Shown here: one piece after another, positions 1 through 7,990 of the stretch
How positions within the stretch are numbered: position 1 is the stretch's first letter
Layout of the letters: each line of letters begins with the position of its first letter
Assembly (NCBI GenBank): GCA_030425485.1
Contig: JAUIAM010000004.1
Span: forward strand, 1-64,000
Direction: 5' to 3'
Length of the DNA stretch: 64,000 nt
Origin: Verrucomicrobiia bacterium
Lineage (GTDB): Bacteria; Verrucomicrobiota; Verrucomicrobiia; Opitutales; Cerasicoccaceae
Made by a program: the position numbers and the translations under genes
Notes under the pieces: generated by a model
Databases searched by the model: none
What the model was told of the DNA's origin: nothing
What the model saw: only the letters and a program-made list of their open reading frames with translations

Positions 1-65
1 CCTTGCCCTTACGGCACTGCGTGCCTACCCTTGGCGCTTTCGATCGCGTAGCGAAAGTTCGCATT
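1..65. repeat. Direct repeat, copy 1 (left edge)
   Basis: About 65 bp that recur with few mismatches at 120-184, a period of 119 bp. No gene is seen in it. The copy touches the window edge, so the array may continue to the left. Confidence 0.75.
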
Positions 66-119
66 TCCCCAACCATACGCCACCACCACAAACGCGCGGC
101 GTTTGATCCGATTGAGGGG

Positions 120-184
120 CCTTGCCCCTACGGCACTGCGTGCCTACCCATGGCGCTTTCAATCGCGTAGCGAAAGTTCGCATT
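120..184. repeat. Direct repeat, copy 2
   Basis: Second copy of the 1-65 repeat; both copies share the segment gcgtagcgaaagttcgcatt. Open frames across it are not convincing. Nature unknown; it could be an intergenic tandem family. Confidence 0.75.
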
Positions 185-519
185 CTCTTACCACGCGGCC
201 CGCCACCTTGTTTCGAGCAAATTGCTCTGGCCACTGCCGGTCTTTACGCGCATATCCAATCGCCATCGTTTATCGCAAAGGCGTCGAGGGTAATCGAAGT
301 CGCCTTCATACTCTTTCGCAATTAAAGCAGGGCAACAATTATTCATCTTATCTATCCAATATTTTTAATAAAAAACATTAAAAGCAACTACTCCCGGTCG
401 GGCTAAAATAATGTAAAAGAAAAAAAGGGAGGTATTCCCCCATTGACTCAGCTAATCGCCATTAGATATCCCATTTTTATCCATTAGAAAATCGCAGGCC
501 ACTGCTAATCAAATTGACC
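185..519. other. Intergenic region without a recognised gene
   Basis: Non-coding stretch between the repeats and the first PEP-CTERM gene. It becomes AT-rich after about 300 and presumably holds the promoter of the gene at 520. No confident -35/-10 pair or Shine-Dalgarno sequence is visible. Confidence 0.5.
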
Positions 520-1302
520 ATGATAAAATATTCTACTCTCATCGCCGTACCTGTTTTACTGATGGCCGGGATCGTTGCATCACGGGCCGAGGTGAAAACC
601 TTCACTGCCATTGGTGAGCTGACGCAAGCCATCAACAACAGCCTTAATCCGCAAACCACCTTTGGTGCTGCGAAGGGAGATACGGTTTACACCATATTCT
701 CCTACGATGATGCCGCCAGCCCCACTGGCACGTCCACTCTACCTTCAGGGGGAACCCAAGCGGTTTATTCCGACCCCGGCTTTCAGATGGATGTGTATGT
801 ATTGAGTGACAGTGGCGTTTGGCATACCTGGGCTGACCTAAATAACATCGCACTTATTGACCAGGTAAGCGAAGGATATATTGAAAACCTGCAGTTTACG
901 ACAGAACAGTCTCCTGAGTTTTCGGGCGGATATTTACCATACGAAAACGGAACTCCAACGTATGCCAAGTTGGAATTTAAAAACGCAAGCCAGAATGCAT
1001 ACGAAGGGTTTGATGGCGTTGGCTTGCCCTCGGACCTACAGCTCGAAGACTGGCCCTTTTACAATCCGGCACTTTACCCTTATGATGTATTCGGAACAGT
1101 TTACTACTCTTCCGAATACGAGTCTAACACCTACAACCTCAGCTTCCAGTGGAATGTGACAGAACTGCATTCCGGTGCGATTGTGCCGCCGAGCGTACCG
1201 GAGCCTCGAAGCTATGCGATGCTTTTTGGCGTTGCCGCCCTTATGTTTTTCGGATCGCGAAGGACGATCCTTGGTCGAGGTTACAAAAACGAGTCTGCTT
1301 GA
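520..1302 (+). CDS. PEP-CTERM sorting domain protein
   Basis: Secreted protein of about 260 aa of unknown function. It has an N-terminal signal peptide (hydrophobic stretch about residues 5-18, ending near SRA) and a C-terminal PEP-CTERM module: VPEP, a hydrophobic helix, then an Arg-rich tail. In this family the module is recognised by exosortase/archaeosortase-type enzymes, and the cargo is often linked to exopolysaccharide; no exosortase gene is in this window. The tail runs about 12 residues past the Arg cluster, longer than usual, and ends next to transposase debris, so it may have been altered by insertion. ATG at 520 is preferred over TTG at 514; no clear Shine-Dalgarno sequence is visible. 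Confidence 0.8.
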   Translation: MIKYSTLIAVPVLLMAGIVASRAEVKTFTAIGELTQAINNSLNPQTTFGAAKGDTVYTIFSYDDAASPTGTSTLPSGGTQAVYSDPGFQMDVYVLSDSGVWHTWADLNNIALIDQVSEGYIENLQFTTEQSPEFSGGYLPYENGTPTYAKLEFKNASQNAYEGFDGVGLPSDLQLEDWPFYNPALYPYDVFGTVYYSSEYESNTYNLSFQWNVTELHSGAIVPPSVPEPRSYAMLFGVAALMFFGSRRTILGRGYKNESA

Positions 1303-1347
1303 AGAGTTAGTCTGGTGCTTTAGAAAAGCAAAAGACACACCACGCAA

Positions 1348-1512
1348 CAAAAAATCCAGATTCTACGCACGGCTGACGAGGTCGGTCAGACCATCATGGA
1401 CGTCTGCCGTGAGGCAGGGGTCAGCTAGCAGACTTTTCATCGGTGGCAGCGCGAGTTCGGCATGATGGACTTGGTCCAAGCCAAGGAACTGCTGAAGGAG
1501 ACACTGAAATGA
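1348..1512 (+). pseudogene. IS3-type OrfA transposase remnant
   Basis: Translating from 1348 gives a helix-turn-helix segment typical of IS3-family OrfA: QKIQILRTADEVG, then DVCREAGVS, a TAG stop at 1426-1428, then QTFHRWQREFGMMD and an AKELLKETLK tail ending in TGA at 1510-1512. The in-frame stop falls inside the HTH. No OrfB or intact terminal repeats are seen, so this is a dead fragment. It ends 2 bp from the truncated esterase gene on the other strand, suggesting that the insertion removed that gene's 3' end. Confidence 0.7.
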
Positions 1513-1514
1513 AG

Positions 1515-2108
1515 TTATGAGGACCGGTCGACCCTGGCTCGGGAGTAGTCCTTGCTCAGGGCATAGCCGCCCTCGTGCAGGATGTAGGCCGTAAAATAGT
1601 CAGAAAAACCCCGCCAGTCCCGGGAAAGTCCCGAGCCGATAATGTGGGCGCCGTTGCTGCTGCCTCCGACGAGGCGCAGCTCGGGGTCGATGTTGGGCAC
1701 CGCCTGCTTGACCGCCTCCAACATGGGTGCGTGGTAAGCCCAAAAGGCATCGATCTCTCCACCCTTCACGGCCAGACGCGCGGAGCGACCCTCCGGGGAA
1801 GGCAATGCCACCACGACAAATTCGTTAAAGTCCACCAGATCACGCGCGCTACGCACATGACAGGAGCCCTTCCCTCCGCTGAACCAGAGCAGCAGAGGAA
1901 AATCCCGGCCCGGCTCATACGTCGCGGGAATGTGTATTTCACAGCGTGTCGAGACTTGGTCTGCCATAGGCAGCAACTCTGGAAAATTCAGGGTGATGAT
2001 TTCCCCCGGGGCAAGCTCTCGGAAACCAGCACCTGCGTTCGCCTGCGCGGATGCTGCCGCAACACAGAGGCAGGATAGGAGCAAAATGGCAAGTAGAGCG
2101 GGTTTCAC
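1515..2108 (-). CDS. Secreted esterase-like alpha/beta hydrolase, probably 3'-truncated
   Basis: 197 aa with a clear signal peptide (about residues 1-21, ending ASAQA), a beta-strand/oxyanion region (PLLLWFSGG, about 71-79) and a nucleophile elbow GSSNG with Ser about 151. This is the plan of LpqC/PHB-depolymerase-type esterases. The usual catalytic Asp and His after the elbow are missing because the frame stops about 45 residues later, right beside the transposase fragment at 1348-1512. The last residues probably come from foreign sequence. Likely inactive; substrate unknown. Confidence 0.6.
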   Translation of the reverse strand: MKPALLAILLLSCLCVAAASAQANAGAGFRELAPGEIITLNFPELLPMADQVSTRCEIHIPATYEPGRDFPLLLWFSGGKGSCHVRSARDLVDFNEFVVVALPSPEGRSARLAVKGGEIDAFWAYHAPMLEAVKQAVPNIDPELRLVGGSSNGAHIIGSGLSRDWRGFSDYFTAYILHEGGYALSKDYSRARVDRSS

Positions 2109-2219
2109 CTGTAGTCAACAATGAGCCCGCAACGCCCCCCTTGGAAAGGAAAAATACGACAGCACAATAATTTCACATAAGCCGCATGCACGCAGCATCC
2201 CGCGCCGGGGCATAAAATA

Positions 2220-2243
2220 GCCCGGGCACTCACATACCCGGGC
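2220..2243 (-). terminator. Stem-loop after the sigma-factor gene
   Basis: Perfect 7-bp stem gcccggg/cccgggc with a 10-nt loop, about 40 bp beyond the sigma-factor stop. On the minus strand the next bases are ctattttat, a weak U-tract. It probably ends the sigma-gene transcript before the esterase gene. Confidence 0.5.
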
Positions 2244-2281
2244 ATTGCTGCTGCTATTCGTTGACCTCTTGGATCTGAAAC

Positions 2282-3025
2282 TTACTTCACGCGCTGGATA
2301 CTGCGGCGGAGGGTGCCGAGGGCCTGCGTGTGGATCTGGCAGATGCGGGCCTCGGAGACACCGAAGACTTCGGCGATTTCGGCCAGGCGCATGCCTTCGT
2401 AGTAGTACATGGCCAGCACCTTCTGTTGGCGCTCAGGCAGGTCCTGGATCATGTCGGCCATCAGGCCGATAAATTCACTCTTTTCGAGGTCTTCGTAGCA
2501 GGGGCGGCTGTTTTCGTCCGCAATGGCCTCGTGGAGGTTAACTTCGCCCTCGTCTTCCTGGGCAGGTGCGCCGTCGAGCGAGAGCAGGACGACCGGGCGG
2601 GCCTTTTCCTGATAGCGCTCGAGCTCGGCCAGAGTCAGGCCCATAGCATCGGCGGTTTCCTCGTTACGCGGGGCGCGGCCCAGCTTTTGCTCAAGCTCCT
2701 CGACCACGCGGTTGAGCTCGCGAACCTTGGCCCGGCGGGTGCGGGGCAGGGAGTCCATGCGGCGGAGCTCGTCGAGGATGGCGCCGCGGATGCGCATGGA
2801 GGCGTAGGCCTTAAAGGTTCCGGACTGCGCGGGGTCGTACTTCTGCACGGCGGCAATCAGGCCGGTGGTGCCTACGCTGTGCAGCTCTTCGAAGTCAGCG
2901 CAACGGGGCAAGTACGAGAGCATGCTCTTTACGACGTTGTCGACGAGCGGGTAGTGCTCTTCGAGGAGACGGTTACGGTCGGCGATGGACTGTGTCTCAA
3001 AGGTCGGGCAAGCTAATGTTTTCAT
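2282..3025 (-). CDS. FliA/WhiG-family RNA polymerase sigma factor
   Basis: 247 aa sigma-70-type factor (sigma-28 class). It has region 2 (VGTTGLIAAVQKYDP, FKAYASMRIRGAILDELRRMD), region 3 (LGRAPRNEETADAMGL) and a C-terminal region 4 helix-turn-helix (LAEIAEVFGVSEARICQIH). In flagellated bacteria this class drives flagellar genes, in Streptomyces sporulation genes; no flagellar gene is near, so its regulon is unknown. The start is the ATG at 3025 (MKTLACP). The frame stays open upstream, but that extension lacks sigma-factor features and is AT-rich leader sequence. Monocistronic, with a stem-loop at 2220-2243. Confidence 0.9.
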   Translation of the reverse strand: MKTLACPTFETQSIADRNRLLEEHYPLVDNVVKSMLSYLPRCADFEELHSVGTTGLIAAVQKYDPAQSGTFKAYASMRIRGAILDELRRMDSLPRTRRAKVRELNRVVEELEQKLGRAPRNEETADAMGLTLAELERYQEKARPVVLLSLDGAPAQEDEGEVNLHEAIADENSRPCYEDLEKSEFIGLMADMIQDLPERQQKVLAMYYYEGMRLAEIAEVFGVSEARICQIHTQALGTLRRSIQRVK

Positions 3026-3537
3026 GGCAGTATCGGGTTCGAGTTGAAAGTGTTGCCATATTATCACCATGTAGCGTGCCAATTCCTGCGACAGGTTTAT
3101 TAGTTGCTGTAATCCAATGAAATATAAAATTTTATTCCCAAAAACCTCCCTTATAGTGAAAATCGAGAATCGATTTATGCATTGCAAATTCCACATGCGA
3201 ATTGCATTTGCAATTTATTAACAATGCAGACCAAAGCACCGTGTCGCTACTCCCCTGCCCTAGCGGGAAGTAACCGCCGGATAGATAGCACGGCTGCCCC
3301 ACCATAACGCCTCACAGCACGGCTTTAGAGTAAACAGAAAATGCCGCAGCCAGTGCGCGGCGTAGCATCATCCGGCTAGGACACATTTAAACCGCGCTAA
3401 TGCCGAACCGGACCTATACGCACAAACCGATCAGAGCGCATCCGCGGACACAATATTCCCGATAAGCAGTCGGAAGGCTACATCCAGTCGGCACGCCACA
3501 AGGGCGCGGAGCAAATCAAAACCCGACGGTCGTGGGG
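3026..3537. other. 512-bp intergenic region, no gene found
   Basis: Lies between the sigma-factor start and the stop of the lipoprotein gene. The part next to the sigma gene is AT-rich (about 3050-3230) and presumably holds its promoter and leader. The rest has no convincing frame, tRNA or riboswitch that I can recognise. Confidence 0.5.
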
Positions 3538-4164
3538 CTACTGATTGTTATGGAATTCTTCGAGCGCCTCGGCCAAGTCTGCGCTAAGGCGGGTCAGCGT
3601 ATTGCTGAGGGCCTTGACCACGGCGTCGTAGTCCATGGACTCACCGGGGATGGGCTGCGTGTAGACGCGCTCGGAGACGAGGATGGTCTCGCGCTTGTCT
3701 GCGAGCTTTTCGATGCGGAAGACCGTACGCAGGACAACTTCGTTGCGGTAAGAGTGGGCCTCGAAATTCTGGATCACGACCTGCACATTATAATCGCGCG
3801 GAAAGTTCTGCATCCAGGGAAAGGCGGAAACCTTGTCGATACCGAGCTGGGCGGTGAGGTTCTGACGCAGGGTCTCGATGATGCCCTGATCGAGGGGCTC
3901 GCCCCAGCGGTTAAATTCGTTGTATTGGAGCTCGTTGGGCGAGATGGCGGTGACCATCTGCGGGCGGTCGAGGTAGGAGGGAATCTCAATGCGCGAAATG
4001 CCGATCATGGGCGTGTCGCCGTCGAGCTGCGATTCGCTGACCTCCGTCGCCGTCGCACTGAGGACGTAGAAGTGCGAGGGCGAGGACTTCTGACCGATGG
4101 AGCAGCCGCTGAGAGCGAGCAGACAGGTGAGCAGCAGTAAAGCGGAGCGTGTGGTGTGTCGCAT
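3538..4164 (-). CDS. PqiC/YmbA-type ABC transport auxiliary lipoprotein
   Basis: 208 aa lipoprotein with a lipobox (LSGC, Cys about 21) after a hydrophobic signal. The body fits the ABC-type transport auxiliary lipoprotein family (PqiC/YmbA): FYVLSA near the N-terminus, then IGISRIEIPSYLDRPQMV and a Trp-Gly-Glu-Pro-Leu segment. It is the last gene of an mlaE-mlaF-mlaD-pqiC operon, 11 nt after the MCE gene. By family knowledge it sits on the periplasmic side of the outer membrane and partners the MCE protein in lipid movement between membranes. Confidence 0.85.
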   Translation of the reverse strand: MRHTTRSALLLLTCLLALSGCSIGQKSSPSHFYVLSATATEVSESQLDGDTPMIGISRIEIPSYLDRPQMVTAISPNELQYNEFNRWGEPLDQGIIETLRQNLTAQLGIDKVSAFPWMQNFPRDYNVQVVIQNFEAHSYRNEVVLRTVFRIEKLADKRETILVSERVYTQPIPGESMDYDAVVKALSNTLTRLSADLAEALEEFHNNQ

Positions 4165-4175
4165 AGGTGGTCAGG

Positions 4176-5195
4176 CTAGTTGGAGTTGTTCTGTTTCCCG
4201 GTCAGGAGGGCGTCGGGATTACGCTCTAGGTAGTCAGCCAGTACGCGAATCGCGCGCATGGAGTCGGAAAGCTCGGTCAGGGCATTGCCAATCTGGTAGC
4301 GCAGCGGCGAGTCGGGCTCGAACATGTTGTCGAGGTTCTCCGCGAGCAGGTCGATCTTGCCCAAGGTGACACGTGCGCTATCGAGGGTCTTCTTCAGGTC
4401 CGTCACCAGCTCATCGACATCCTTGTCCAGGCTGTTGATGAACTTCTTGCCATCCTCCAGGGTGGAGTTGAGGTTGCCGGCGACTTCCTTCCACTTCGGG
4501 TCCTCGGTGATTTCGTCGAGGTTGTTCAGGAGCTCGACCGCCTTGTCGTTGATGGCCTTGAACTGGATCTCGGCCACGCCGTCGTCGAGACGGGTCAAGA
4601 GGTCTTCGGCCCGCTGCCCGATGCCCTGAAAGTCGATCTTGCTGATCTTGTCCACCATCGTGGTGACCTTCTTGATGACTTCGGTCAAGCCGGAGGAAAC
4701 GGTAGGGATTTCCTTGTATTCGAGTTCACCGACTTCGTTTTGCTGCTGGATGAAATAGGCGGGGCCTGCATCCGGGTAGTAGTCGAGCTCGATGAAGAGC
4801 ATACCCGTGACAAAACTGCCTTGCTGGAGCTGACCACGCAGCCCCTGCTGCTGCACTTGCACCCGGTACTCATCTTCCTGATCGAGGTTCACGTCCACAC
4901 CGAGCGTATTCTTCAGGCGATCCACGTCGATCTGGATAATGACCGGCACGTGAGGAGACTCGTCATCCTGGTTAAAGCGGATGCGGATGTCTGTCACTTG
5001 ACCGATACGCACGCCCTTGAACTTAACGGGCGCGCCGATGTCGAGGCCGTTGATCGAATCCTCGAAGTAGAGGACGAACTTCTCGGTCTTGGAGAAAAGC
5101 GCGCCGGAGCCGAAGATCACCACCGACAGGATCGCCAGGGTAAAGGCACAGACAACGAATACCCCGATAGCAGCTGGATTGGCCTTCTTGCTCAT
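4176..5195 (-). CDS. mlaD: MlaD/MCE-family lipid transport substrate-binding protein
   Basis: 339 aa with one N-terminal membrane anchor (about 8-30) and a single MCE domain (about 40-150: INGLDIGAPVKFKGVRIGQV, then GMLFIELDY). A long helical C-terminal part follows (about 180-330) with regularly spaced Asp/Leu residues. MCE proteins form hexameric rings that carry phospholipids between the inner-membrane ABC transporter and the outer membrane. The single MCE domain is MlaD-like, but the long helical tail and the PqiC-type lipoprotein next to it also recall Pqi/Let systems. Starts 58 nt after the ATPase stop. Confidence 0.88.
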   Translation of the reverse strand: MSKKANPAAIGVFVVCAFTLAILSVVIFGSGALFSKTEKFVLYFEDSINGLDIGAPVKFKGVRIGQVTDIRIRFNQDDESPHVPVIIQIDVDRLKNTLGVDVNLDQEDEYRVQVQQQGLRGQLQQGSFVTGMLFIELDYYPDAGPAYFIQQQNEVGELEYKEIPTVSSGLTEVIKKVTTMVDKISKIDFQGIGQRAEDLLTRLDDGVAEIQFKAINDKAVELLNNLDEITEDPKWKEVAGNLNSTLEDGKKFINSLDKDVDELVTDLKKTLDSARVTLGKIDLLAENLDNMFEPDSPLRYQIGNALTELSDSMRAIRVLADYLERNPDALLTGKQNNSN

Positions 5196-5253
5196 ATGCT
5201 GAATAGAGTGTTAAGTGATGGGATGAATTGGGCAATGGTCTTTTTCATGCGGA

Positions 5254-6033
5254 TCAGAGGACGGCGGGCACCTCCTCTTCGCCGCGACGCAGGAAGTTGC
5301 GCACAGCCATGTTCTCGGTCTGGTCGCGTAAATCGTAGGGGTTGCCGATAGCGCCCTGCTCGCGCTTGGCCGCGTCGAGGAAGATGCACTTGTCGGCAAT
5401 GGCAAAGATGCTGGCCAACTCGTGTGTAACCACGACCACGGTCGCCCCGAGGCTGTCGCGCAGTTCCAGGATGAGGTCATCGAGTCGGCGCGAGCTGAGC
5501 GGGTCGAGACCGGCTGAAGGCTCGTCAAAGAAAAGCACCTCGGGGTCGAGGGCCATGGCACGGGCCAACCCGGCGCGCTTGCGCATACCGCCGCTGATTT
5601 CCGACGGGTAAAAATCTTCGAAGCCACGCAGCCCGACGAGCGAAAGCTTGTAGGTGGCGATGTCGTTGATCTCCTTTTGCGAGAGCGAGGTAAACTCACC
5701 CAGCGGGAGGCCAACGTTTTCGGCCAAAGTCATGGAGCTCCAGAGGGCACCGCCCTGATAGAGCACGCCAAACTTTTGCAGCATCTTGAGCTTTTGCTCG
5801 TCCTCGGCCTGCGTAAAGTTCTCCCCGTCGTAAAAAATCTCGCCCTTGGCCGGGTCTTTCAGGCCGATGAGGTGCTTGAGCAGGGTGCTCTTACCGCAGC
5901 CGCTGCCCCCCATGATGACGAAGACCTCGCCGCGGTTAATCTCGAAATTGAGGTCGTTCATGACCACGAACGAGCCGTAGGCCATGGTCAGGTTCTCAAC
6001 GTGGATTTTGGGTGCGGTGGCCTCTTCGCTCAT
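5254..6033 (-). CDS. mlaF: MlaF-type ABC transporter ATP-binding protein
   Basis: 259 aa ATPase of the Mla-type lipid ABC transporter. Visible motifs: Walker A GGSGCGKST (42-50), Q-loop LYQGGALWSS (about 91-100), the signature SEISGGMRKR (144-153), Walker B VLFFDEP (about 166-172) and the H-loop VVTHE. The ISGGM form of the signature is typical of MlaF/Ttg2A. Its ATG overlaps the stop of mlaE by 4 nt (ATGA), which sets the start at 6033 and implies translational coupling. The upstream in-frame extension is only the shadow of mlaE. Confidence 0.93.
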   Translation of the reverse strand: MSEEATAPKIHVENLTMAYGSFVVMNDLNFEINRGEVFVIMGGSGCGKSTLLKHLIGLKDPAKGEIFYDGENFTQAEDEQKLKMLQKFGVLYQGGALWSSMTLAENVGLPLGEFTSLSQKEINDIATYKLSLVGLRGFEDFYPSEISGGMRKRAGLARAMALDPEVLFFDEPSAGLDPLSSRRLDDLILELRDSLGATVVVVTHELASIFAIADKCIFLDAAKREQGAIGNPYDLRDQTENMAVRNFLRRGEEEVPAVL

Positions 6034-7172
6034 ATGCCAATGATGTTGAAGACGACGGCGAAAATCGCATCCGCCACGATGATGCAAGTGATGCCCGTGA
6101 CCACCGCCGAGGTGGCAGCCAGACCGACCGCAGCCGAACTGTCGCCGCACTGCATACCGCGCAGGCAACCCGTGGCTGCGACCAAGACACCGAAGACGGT
6201 GGACTTGATCAGGCCCGAACTGAAGTTGAGCAGGTCGATGGAATCCACCGTGCGGTTGACGTACTGGGTAAAGGTGATGTCCAGCGTGGTCACGCTGACA
6301 ACCAGACCACCCAGGATGCCGATAAAGTCGGAAAAGATAACCAGCAGCGGAAGCATGCAGCACAGGGCCAGCATGCGCGGGAGCACGAGGAACTCCATGG
6401 GCGATATACCCAGGGTCTGGAGCGCATCGATCTCCTCGGACACCTTCATCGTACCGAGCTGGGCAGCAAATGCCGCGCCTGTCCGGCCACACATGACGAT
6501 CGCCGTCATGATGGCACCCATCTCACGCACCATGGCCAAGCCCACGAGATCGGCTACGTAGATCGTGGCCCCGAACTGCGCGAGCTGAACCGCACCCACG
6601 TAGGCCAGAATCAGGCCGACCAGAAAGCTGATGAGCGAAACAATAGGCAGGGCCTCAGCCCCGGTTTGCTGGACGATAACCCAGAGATCGCGCCAGCGGA
6701 AGCGCGCACGCCCGGTCAGGAATCGGGTAAAGGCGATCGTGGCTTCGCCCATAAAGGTCAGAATCTCCTTGGCCTCTGTTGCCAGGTGAATACTGCCCGA
6801 GCCCACCATGTAGAAAAGTGAGCGCGTATTGGCCCCACGGGCGGCGTCCTTTTTCTCCGGCACGGCGGTGGCCAGCTTCATCAGGCCCGCGCCACCCTCG
6901 GGCAGACCGTCGTAGCTCACCTCGATCTGCTTTTCTTCGCCGAGGTCGCCGCACTTGAGGACAAAGGTCATCAGGCCAGAGTCCCAACCGGTGATCCCTT
7001 CGCACTGGAAGGTAATCCGCTTAAGGCCGGACTGCCCCTGCACCGCCGTCTCGACCTCGGACACGGAGGGCAAGTCCTGCTTCATCTTCCATACCCCCTT
7101 CAGGACAAGGCAAAGCCCGTCGCCGCCATCACGGTTGATTTCCAGGGTGGGTGATTGGTCCGTCTCCGGCAT
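6030..7172 (-). CDS. mlaE: MlaE-type permease with N-terminal STAS-like domain
   Basis: 380 aa permease, the first gene of the lipid transport operon. Residues about 1-115 form a soluble STAS-like region (ends with a DSGLMTFVLKCGDLG segment). The MlaE membrane domain follows from about residue 165 with several helices and the family motif region VREMGAIMTAIVMCGRTGAAFAAQLGTM (in part). The cytoplasmic STAS-like part is an addition absent from the short E. coli MlaE, where the separate protein MlaB plays that role; here B and E appear fused. The start at ATG 7172 (MPETDQS) is preferred; an ATG at 7235 is also in frame. Confidence 0.88.
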   Translation of the reverse strand: MPETDQSPTLEINRDGGDGLCLVLKGVWKMKQDLPSVSEVETAVQGQSGLKRITFQCEGITGWDSGLMTFVLKCGDLGEEKQIEVSYDGLPEGGAGLMKLATAVPEKKDAARGANTRSLFYMVGSGSIHLATEAKEILTFMGEATIAFTRFLTGRARFRWRDLWVIVQQTGAEALPIVSLISFLVGLILAYVGAVQLAQFGATIYVADLVGLAMVREMGAIMTAIVMCGRTGAAFAAQLGTMKVSEEIDALQTLGISPMEFLVLPRMLALCCMLPLLVIFSDFIGILGGLVVSVTTLDITFTQYVNRTVDSIDLLNFSSGLIKSTVFGVLVAATGCLRGMQCGDSSAAVGLAATSAVVTGITCIIVADAIFAVVFNIIGI

Positions 7173-7283
7173 AAATTTGGCAGTGAGAGATTTACCGCTG
7201 CGACATAAGCTCCATTTCCAGCCGCATCTCGTCAAGCAAAAGGCTCGCCAAGTTACACATGAATCTTAGGGTCTGATGACGGT

Positions 7284-7988
7284 ATGTCCTCCGCTAGATC
7301 CATCAAAACCGTCCTCTTCGACCTGGACGGCACGCTCATCGACCACTTTACGACCATTTACCGCTGCTACTGCTACGCGCAGGAAAAGCTGGGGCTGGAG
7401 CTGTCCAGCTACGAGAAAGTCCGCGCCACCGTGGGCGGATCGGTCAACATCACCATGGAGCGCCTCGTCGGTAAAGAGCACGCCCCCAAGGCCGTCGAGC
7501 TCTTCCGCTACCACTTTAAGGATATCTGGCAGGAAGACCTCCATGAACTGCCCGGCGCGGGACGCCTGCTCCAGTGCCTCCACGCCGAAGGCTACGAACT
7601 GGCCCTCTTTACCAACAAACACGGCGAAGCCGCCCGGGACATCTGCCAGCACCTCGGCTTCACCCCCTACCTAAAGCGTGTGTTCGGCACGGGTGACACC
7701 CCCTGGCGCAAGCCCGAGCCGGAGTTCACCCACCACGTCGTGACCGAGATGGACGCCGATACAAAGACCACGCTCATGGTAGGCGACTCCCCCTGGGACA
7801 TCGCCGCCGCCCGCAACGAGCACCTGCCCTGCCTCGTCCTGGCCACCGGCAGCCACAGCCTGGAAGAACTTGAAAAATGCGACCCCGCACCCGAAGGTGT
7901 CTATGTCAACATCTTTGACATGGCCAAGTCCTACTTCGGCATCGACCTCAACCGCGACGCCGAAGACGCCCTCGCAACCGCTGACTAA
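7284..7988 (+). CDS. HAD-superfamily phosphatase, phosphoglycolate phosphatase-like
   Basis: 234 aa HAD hydrolase. Motif I FDLDGT (nucleophile Asp13, acid/base Asp15), motif II in LFTNK (about 110), motif III KPEP (about 148) and motif IV MVGDSPWDI (about 170) are all present, with a helical cap between motifs I and II (class I cap). This matches Gph/phosphoglycolate phosphatase or a related sugar-phosphate phosphatase; the substrate cannot be fixed from sequence. The recD2 gene starts 2 nt after its stop, so the two are probably one transcript. It is divergent from the mla operon. Confidence 0.85.
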   Translation: MSSARSIKTVLFDLDGTLIDHFTTIYRCYCYAQEKLGLELSSYEKVRATVGGSVNITMERLVGKEHAPKAVELFRYHFKDIWQEDLHELPGAGRLLQCLHAEGYELALFTNKHGEAARDICQHLGFTPYLKRVFGTGDTPWRKPEPEFTHHVVTEMDADTKTTLMVGDSPWDIAAARNEHLPCLVLATGSHSLEELEKCDPAPEGVYVNIFDMAKSYFGIDLNRDAEDALATAD

Positions 7989-7990
7989 CC

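Noticed and set aside
1-184. CRISPR array
   Set aside because: Only two units, the repeat is too long (65 bp) and there is no cas gene or regular spacer set.
3026-3196. N-terminal extension of the sigma factor to 304 aa
   Set aside because: The extra residues lack sigma-factor character and come from AT-rich leader DNA; ATG 3025 gives a normal FliA/WhiG length.
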